A DNA stretch of 11,479 nt, taken from CAIOSQ01 sp044359885 (lineage in GTDB: Bacteria; Pseudomonadota; Alphaproteobacteria; CACIAM-22H2). Every line of letters begins with the position of its first letter. Positions within the stretch are counted from its first letter, which is position 1. The position numbers and the translations under genes are program-made. The stretch spans positions 1 through 11,479 of the forward strand of contig JBIKLI010000124.1 in assembly GCA_044359885.1 (NCBI GenBank), given 5' to 3'. Positions 6,844 through 11,479 of the stretch are shown piece after piece. The notes beneath the pieces are model-generated. The model ran no database searches. It saw nothing but the letters and a program-made list of their open reading frames with translations, and was not told where the DNA came from.

Positions 6844-6881
6844 GCGCCTCGCGGGGTCAGGCCGCCTGCGCCGCGAGGCGC
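6844..6881. terminator. Inverted repeat at the convergent junction, possible bidirectional terminator
   Basis: GCGCCTCGCGG (6844-6854) and CCGCGAGGCGC (6871-6881) are a perfect 11-bp pair around a 16-base loop. It begins 3 bases after the deacetylase stop and reaches into the last codons of the convergent DapA-family gene. The right arm is also part of a 14-bp perfect palindrome (6874-6887), so alternative folds compete. No T-run is present on either strand. Confidence 0.4.
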
Positions 6882-7792
6882 GCCTCGGCCGCGACCAGAC
6901 CGGCGGCCAGCTCGCGCGCCCGGCCATGGAGTTCCGCCGGCAGGTTGTCGAGCAGCGGCAGCATCGGTCCCATCGGCGCGACGCCGGCGAAGCCGACGGC
7001 GTCGTGCAGAACCGGGATGAAGCCATGGGCCTCGCGGAAATCCTCCGCCGGCACGAAGACCGCGCGCCGGCGCTCGGCCTCGTCCCAGTCGCCGCGGCGG
7101 CAGGCCGCCAGCAGCGCCTGGCTGGCGCGCGGCGCGATGCACACGCAGCCCGAGGTGAAGGCGGCCAGGCCGAAGCCGCGCAGATGCGCGATCGCCGGCC
7201 GCTCGCCCATGCCGCTGACGATGCGCTGCGGCCCGACCGCGTCGGCCAGGGCGCGCAGGAAATCGTCGCGGGCAGGATCGGGACGCGCGACGGCGTATTT
7301 GATCCCGGCGAGCGTGCCGTCGGCGACCAGCGCCGCGATCGCCGCCGGGGCGAGGACGCCCTCCGACTTCACGTACAGGATCAGCGGCCGGCCGGCGCGC
7401 TCGGCGACGCGGCGCAGCCCCGTCGCCATGCCGGCGGGCGCCACCGGCGGCGCGGGCGGCAGGACCATCGCGGTCGGAAAGGCGCTGGCGCGCAGCACCT
7501 GCGCCTGGTCGATCATCTTCCCGTAATCGGGCCCGATCGACGGGATCACCCAGGTCGCCGGACCGGCCAGTTCGGCGATCATGTCCAGGATCGCGCCGAA
7601 CTCGTACATCCCGACATGGTAGAAATTGGCGTTGCCCCCGTACATCAGCGTCCGGATCCCGCCCGCCTCGACATGGCGGATCAGCGCGGCGTTCGCGGCG
7701 CGGTCGAGGCCGAGATCCGCCTTGCGCGCCAGCGGCGGCACGGCCAGCACGCTGGCGGCGAAATCGGCCGGCGTCGGCGGCGTGGTCTTCAT
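6857..7792 (-). CDS. DapA/NAL-family lyase or dehydratase, atypical member
   Basis: A 311-residue TIM-barrel class I aldolase-type protein (DHDPS family). The Schiff-base lysine is K165 in LAGIKYAV and the proton-relay tyrosine is Y140 in LILYVKSEG. The substrate loop that reads GGTTGE in true dihydrodipicolinate synthase is here YGGNANFYH (51-59), so the Thr-Thr pair that helps bind pyruvate in DapA is absent. I therefore do not call it dapA: it is probably a catabolic 2-keto acid lyase or sugar-acid dehydratase with an unknown substrate. The start is ATG 7792, supported by GAGGGGGA 7 bases upstream. It converges on the deacetylase with a 16-base gap and diverges from the D-aminopeptidase across 240 bases. 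The N-terminus carries a Pro/Thr stretch. Confidence 0.82.
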   Translation of the reverse strand: MKTTPPTPADFAASVLAVPPLARKADLGLDRAANAALIRHVEAGGIRTLMYGGNANFYHVGMYEFGAILDMIAELAGPATWVIPSIGPDYGKMIDQAQVLRASAFPTAMVLPPAPPVAPAGMATGLRRVAERAGRPLILYVKSEGVLAPAAIAALVADGTLAGIKYAVARPDPARDDFLRALADAVGPQRIVSGMGERPAIAHLRGFGLAAFTSGCVCIAPRASQALLAACRRGDWDEAERRRAVFVPAEDFREAHGFIPVLHDAVGFAGVAPMGPMLPLLDNLPAELHGRARELAAGLVAAEARLAAQAA

Positions 7793-7865
7793 CTTCCGGT
7801 CCCCCTCGCGACGATGTCCCGGCGACTCTGGAACCCCGTCCCCCCGCCGTCAACCATCCCCGCGA

Positions 7866-7947
7866 AGAGGGTCCCGGGGGTCAGACCCCTCTGGCCCCGC
7901 CCCCTCAGAGGGTCCCGGGGGTCAGACCCCTCTGGCCCCGACCCCTC
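7866..7947. repeat. 41-bp tandem duplication with internal palindrome
   Basis: Units 7866-7906 and 7907-7947 match at 40 of 41 positions; only 7900 (c) and 7941 (a) differ. Each unit holds GGGGTCAGACCCC, a perfect odd palindrome, and an outer AGAGGGTC / GACCCCTCT near-inverted repeat, so each copy can fold into competing hairpins. It looks like a doubled REP-type intergenic element. Two exact copies of the 10-mer CCCCCTGCCT follow at 7950-7969. The element lies between divergent gene starts, so it could affect either promoter; it does not look like a protein-coding region. Confidence 0.85.
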
Positions 7948-8032
7948 TGCCCCCTGCCTCCCCCTGCCTTGCTGCTGATCGGCGGGCGGGAAACGGGGTA
8001 GGTTGCGGCCGACGTCGTCCGACGGAGGATGC

Positions 8033-9610
8033 ATGCGTCCCGATCCCGCCGCGCGCCTCGACCGCCTGGTCGCGCGCCTGCCCGCCGCCTATCCCGGTCC
8101 CGGCGGCGCCGTCGCCGTGCTGCGCCGCGGCGAGGTCCTGGTCCGCCACGCCTGGGGCTTCGCCAATGCCGAGCGGCGGATCGCGTTCACGCCGCGCACG
8201 CTGTTCCGGGTCTGCTCGATCACCAAGCAGTTCGCCTGCGCGACGCTGCTCGCCGCCTGCGGCGATCCGGAGATCCTGGCGCCGGCGCTGCGCGCGCGTC
8301 TGCCGCAGCTGGACGCGGTGCTGCCGACCATCGCCCAGCTCTGCCACAACCAGTCGGGCCTGCGCGACTACTGGGCGGTGGCGATGCTGCTGGGCGCAGG
8401 CGCGGAGGACGCCTTCGCCGATGCCGAGGCCGCGCGCACCATCGCCACCGCGCGCACGACGCAATTCGCGCCCGGGGCCCGCTATTCCTACTGCAACCAG
8501 AATTTCCGCCTCATCTCCGATCTGCTGGAGTCCCATGCCGGCCGCAGCTTCGCGACGCTGCTGCGCCGCCATGTCTTCGATCCTGCCGGCATGGAGACCG
8601 CCTTCCTCGCCGCCGACACCCGCGCCATGCCCGACGGCACGGACGGCTACGAGGGCAGCGTCGCCGCCGGCTTCCGCCCCGCGGTCAACCGCATCCTGTG
8701 GACCGGCGATGCGGGCATGGGGGCCAGCCTCGACGACCTGATCGCCTGGGAGCGATGGATCGACGCCACGCGCGACGATCCCGGCGCGCTCTATGCGCGG
8801 CTTTGCGCGCCGGCGAGCTTCGCCGACGGCGCGCCCGCCGGCTACGGCTTCGGCCTCGACCGGCCGACCGAGTTCGGCCATGCGCTGACCGCGCATTCCG
8901 GCGCGCTGCGCGGCTGGCGCAGCCACCGGCTGCACCTGGCCGCGGAGCGCATCTCGATCGTCGTCCTGTTCAACCACATGGCCGATCCCCAGGCCGCCGC
9001 GCACGAGATCCTCGCCTGCCTGCTCGACCGGGTGAAGCCGGCGGCCGATCCGTCGCTGCCCGTGCCGTCCTGGATCGGCGCCCATGTCGAGCCGGAGACC
9101 GGGCTGCTCGCGCGCATCGAGGCCGGTCCGCCGGGCGAGCTGCGCTTGCGCTTCGCCGCCGGACCCGACCGGCTGCTGCTGGCGCCCGACGGCGCGGCGC
9201 GCAGCGCGCGCGTGGCGCTGGTGCCGGAGGACGGCGCGCTGCGGCTGGCGCGCCCGGGCGAGAATCTCCACACGCGGCTGGTCCCGCTGGCGGCCGGCGC
9301 GGCGGAGGCCCTGTCGATCGCGGAACTGGCCGGCCGCTATCGCTGCGAGGAGCTGGACGCCGAGCTGACGATCGTCGACGCCGGCGGCGTCGCGCATGGC
9401 GCGTGGTCGGGCGCGCTGGGCGCGGGTCGCATGGAGCAGATCGAGCCGGCCGGCGCCGATCTCTGGCTCCTGCCCTGCGCGCGCGCCCTGGACGTGGCGC
9501 CGCCCGGCGACTGGACGCTCGCGATCCGCCGCGACGAAGCGGGCCGCATCGAGGGTCTGCGCGTGGGCTGCTGGCTCGCCCGCGGCCTCTTCTACGACCG
9601 CTGCGACTGA
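8033..9610 (+). CDS. dap: D-aminopeptidase (serine hydrolase, penicillin-binding-protein fold)
   Basis: A 525-residue enzyme that releases N-terminal D-amino acids (D-Ala, D-Ser, D-Thr) from short peptides and amides. The catalytic set falls at the positions I recall for Ochrobactrum anthropi DAP (520 residues): SITK at 62-65 (nucleophile S62, base K65), YCN with Tyr at 153, and HSG at 288-290. An N-terminal beta-lactamase-like domain (about 10-330) is followed by a C-terminal half expected to form the two beta-barrel domains of DAP, ending with CWLARG near the C-terminus as in DAP. No signal peptide is visible, so it is probably cytosolic. The start is ATG 8033 with GGAGG 4 bases upstream; a TTG at 8003 is a poorer choice. 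A weak TAGGTT -10-like site lies at 7999. A generic class C beta-lactamase-like esterase is the alternative. Confidence 0.9.
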   Translation: MRPDPAARLDRLVARLPAAYPGPGGAVAVLRRGEVLVRHAWGFANAERRIAFTPRTLFRVCSITKQFACATLLAACGDPEILAPALRARLPQLDAVLPTIAQLCHNQSGLRDYWAVAMLLGAGAEDAFADAEAARTIATARTTQFAPGARYSYCNQNFRLISDLLESHAGRSFATLLRRHVFDPAGMETAFLAADTRAMPDGTDGYEGSVAAGFRPAVNRILWTGDAGMGASLDDLIAWERWIDATRDDPGALYARLCAPASFADGAPAGYGFGLDRPTEFGHALTAHSGALRGWRSHRLHLAAERISIVVLFNHMADPQAAAHEILACLLDRVKPAADPSLPVPSWIGAHVEPETGLLARIEAGPPGELRLRFAAGPDRLLLAPDGAARSARVALVPEDGALRLARPGENLHTRLVPLAAGAAEALSIAELAGRYRCEELDAELTIVDAGGVAHGAWSGALGAGRMEQIEPAGADLWLLPCARALDVAPPGDWTLAIRRDEAGRIEGLRVGCWLARGLFYDRCD

Positions 9611-9616
9611 TCGTCC

Positions 9617-9644
9617 GCGCGGGTCGCCGCCCCGATCCCGGCGC
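9617..9644. terminator. Imperfect hairpin in the convergent dap/GMC gap
   Basis: GCGCGGGTCG (9617-9626) pairs with CGATCCCGGCGC (9633-9644) with two single-base bulges around a 6-base loop, making 10 base pairs. It begins 6 bases after the D-aminopeptidase stop and ends 12 bases before the GMC gene's stop, so it could end transcripts from both sides. There is no T-run. Confidence 0.35.
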
Positions 9645-9656
9645 GCAGTCCCATCC

Positions 9657-11366
9657 TCAGGCCGCGGGCGGCCGCGCGTCGATCGCCGCGGCCATCTTCT
9701 CGGCGATCATGATCGTCGGCAGGTTGGTGTTGGCGCGCGGCACGCTGGGCATCAGCGAGGCATCGGCGACGCTCAGGCCGCCGACGCCGTGGACGCGTCC
9801 GTCGCGCGGATCGACCACCGCGCCGCGGTCGCTCGCGGGGCCCATGCGGCAGGTGCCCGACGCGTGCCAGTTGCCGACCACGTGCCGCGTCAGATACTCG
9901 GACAGCGCCGCGTCGTCGGCCAGCAGCGTCTGCAGCTCGACGCCGCGCGTGATCAGCCTGCGGATGGCGAAGCGCCGCAGCGCCGGCGGCCCGTCGAGCG
10001 CCAGCGCCGGCGGGATCGTCGCCAGCCGGTTGCGCAGCGTGTCGCGCGCGACCAGCCGCGCCAGCCGGCCATAGCTCGACGGGAAGGGATCATGCGCGAC
10101 CGCCGCCAGCGGCGGGCTCGCCATCAGCCGCGCCATGCGCCGCACCGCGTCCATCATGCGCGCCATGTCGCGCGCGTCGCCCAGCAGGTTGAACGCGACC
10201 TCCGGCATCGTGCGCGGATCGGGCCCCGCCAGCCGCACCCAGCCGGTCGAGAAGGATTCGTTGACCCAGGCGACCAGCGATCCCAGCCGCCGGCCGATCG
10301 CGTGCCAGAAGGTCTTGGACATGGCGGTCATGAACATGTCCTGCGGACCGCAGCCGGGATGGCCGGAGCTGTAGCGCAGGCCCAGCGTGCAATGGCGGCG
10401 CGTCGCCGTGCCCTGGCGCGCGCCGGCGTCGACATAGGCGCTGACCGAGATCAGCGGATGCTCCTGCAGGTTCTCGCCCACGCCCGGCAGATCGGCGCGC
10501 ACCGCCAGCCCGCGCGATTTCAGATGCATCGCCGGACCGATGCCCGCGCGCAGCAGCAGCGTGGGCGAGTGGATCGCCCCGGCGCACAGGATCGTCTCGC
10601 GGGCGCGCAAGGTCTCGACCGCGCCGCCGCGTTCGATCTCGACGCCGGCGACGCGGCCGCCCTCGAAGACCAGACCGCGCACGGTGCTGTCGGCGAGGAT
10701 GCGCAGATTGGTTCGCCGCCGCGCCGCTTCGTCCAGATACGCGCGCGCCGCCGACATCCGGTTCTCGCCGTCATTGGTCAGCGGCAGCGCGAACCAGCCG
10801 TCGTCGTGGCGCCCGTTGAGATCGCCGATATCCGCGTGGCCCGCGGCGGCGAAGGCCCGGGCCGCGGCGTGGATGAAGCCGGGCCAGCGTTCGCGCGGCA
10901 CCCGGTGGATGACCAGCGGACCGCTGTCGCCATGTTCCGGCCCGCCGAAGTCGAGATCGCGCTCCATGCGCCGGAACACGGGCAGCACGTCGCGCCAGCC
11001 CCAGCCCGCCGCGCCCAGCTCGGCCCAGCGATCATAGTCGCCGGGCGTGCCGCGCACCGCGATCTGCCCGTTGATGCTGGAGCCGCCGCCCATGAGCCGC
11101 GCCTGCTCGTAGCGCACCAGCGGCGGGCGCTCGGGCGCGTTGTGCGGCACCGGCTGCAGATGGACCGAGAGCCCCGGCCAGTGGTTGCGCGGATCGAAGG
11201 CGGCATGGATGGGATAGATGTCGCGGATCGCCGCCGGCTCGCGCCCCGGCGGCAGGTCGCGCCCCGCCTCCACCAGCACGACCCGGCGATCGCCGCGCGC
11301 GCTCAGCCGGCCGGCCAGCACGCTTCCCGCCGAGCCGCCGCCCACGATCATTATGTCGGCATCCAT
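9657..11366 (-). CDS. GMC-family FAD-dependent oxidoreductase (alcohol/choline dehydrogenase-like)
   Basis: A 569-residue flavoprotein that oxidises an alcohol or similar substrate. The dinucleotide motif VGGGSAGSVLAGRL is at 8-21 and the pyrophosphate-contacting E-AGRD at about 33-37. GMC signature 1 RLMGGGSSINGQIAVRG is at 90-106 and signature 2 GAIHSPTLLLRAGIGP at 263-278. The catalytic base is the His in NWHASGTCRMG (H501), with the partner Asn in RANTN (546-548). Length and motifs resemble BetA choline dehydrogenase, but many GMC paralogues share them, so choline is unproven. No signal peptide is seen. The start is ATG 11366, with GGGGAGAGG about 5 bases upstream; the open frame further upstream is Arg/Pro-rich and untypical. 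TATGCT at 11404-11399 is a weak -10 candidate. The remaining bases to the window end hold no gene I can support. Confidence 0.9.
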   Translation of the reverse strand: MDADIMIVGGGSAGSVLAGRLSARGDRRVVLVEAGRDLPPGREPAAIRDIYPIHAAFDPRNHWPGLSVHLQPVPHNAPERPPLVRYEQARLMGGGSSINGQIAVRGTPGDYDRWAELGAAGWGWRDVLPVFRRMERDLDFGGPEHGDSGPLVIHRVPRERWPGFIHAAARAFAAAGHADIGDLNGRHDDGWFALPLTNDGENRMSAARAYLDEAARRRTNLRILADSTVRGLVFEGGRVAGVEIERGGAVETLRARETILCAGAIHSPTLLLRAGIGPAMHLKSRGLAVRADLPGVGENLQEHPLISVSAYVDAGARQGTATRRHCTLGLRYSSGHPGCGPQDMFMTAMSKTFWHAIGRRLGSLVAWVNESFSTGWVRLAGPDPRTMPEVAFNLLGDARDMARMMDAVRRMARLMASPPLAAVAHDPFPSSYGRLARLVARDTLRNRLATIPPALALDGPPALRRFAIRRLITRGVELQTLLADDAALSEYLTRHVVGNWHASGTCRMGPASDRGAVVDPRDGRVHGVGGLSVADASLMPSVPRANTNLPTIMIAEKMAAAIDARPPAA

Positions 11367-11479
11367 CCGCGCCTCTCCCCCGGCATTCCCCGGCGGCAAG
11401 CATAGCGCCGGACCACGACGACCGGGGAGGGCGATCCGGGCCGCGCGCCGCGGCCGCGGCTTGGCGCGGCGACGCAAAT

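Noticed and set aside
7866..7969. Possible CRISPR array
   Set aside because: Only two directly abutting copies with no spacers, and the unit is internally palindromic; this is a tandem duplication, not an array.
8003..8032. TTG start ten codons upstream for the D-aminopeptidase
   Set aside because: ATG 8033 has GGAGG just upstream and puts the catalytic Ser, Lys and Tyr at the positions recalled for the characterised enzyme (62, 65, 153).

Overview
The window is very GC-rich chromosomal DNA with dense, mostly back-to-back coding and 4-base ATGA stop/start overlaps. The gene families (a bacterial betaine-homocysteine methyltransferase, an Ochrobactrum-type D-aminopeptidase, an acetylpolyamine amidohydrolase, a short TerB protein) point to an alphaproteobacterium, perhaps near Rhodospirillales. 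That placement is inferred from family recall and composition. No rRNA, tRNA, transposase, integrase or CRISPR array was seen.

Region 1 (1-1190, minus strand) is the least familiar part. It holds a stand-alone PP-loop ATPase (157-1128) with an intact SGGLDS motif but no glutaminase domain. Its stop overlaps the start of a second gene that runs off the left edge (1-160). The visible start of that second protein repeats the HFR-x-G-x-DG motif of the first, so the two look like tandem relatives. The only strong ribosome binding site in front of the pair serves a 17-codon reading frame (1125-1178) whose stop overlaps the PP-loop ATG.

Region 2 (1251-5200, minus strand) reads as one operon: MFS exporter, betaine-homocysteine methyltransferase (bmt), EamA/DMT transporter, SpoU/TrmH RNA methyltransferase. 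It ends in a 12-bp hairpin directly after the last stop. The end of bmt carries a palindromic GC-rich element that adds an unusual tail of about 20 residues.

Region 3 (5337-6840, plus strand) diverges from region 2 across a 136-base gap and holds a TerB-family protein followed by an acetylpolyamine amidohydrolase-like deacetylase.

Region 4 (6857-9610) is a divergent pair: an atypical DapA/aldolase-family lyase (minus) and a D-aminopeptidase (plus). Their 240-base gap contains a 41-bp tandem duplication built on a palindrome.

Region 5 (9657-11366, minus strand) is a GMC-family FAD oxidoreductase convergent with the D-aminopeptidase.

Regions 2-5 are a mosaic of amino-acid, amine and small-molecule metabolism in recognisable families. 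The PP-loop tandem with its coupled micro-ORF is the best candidate for something not yet described, but its function cannot be read from this window.
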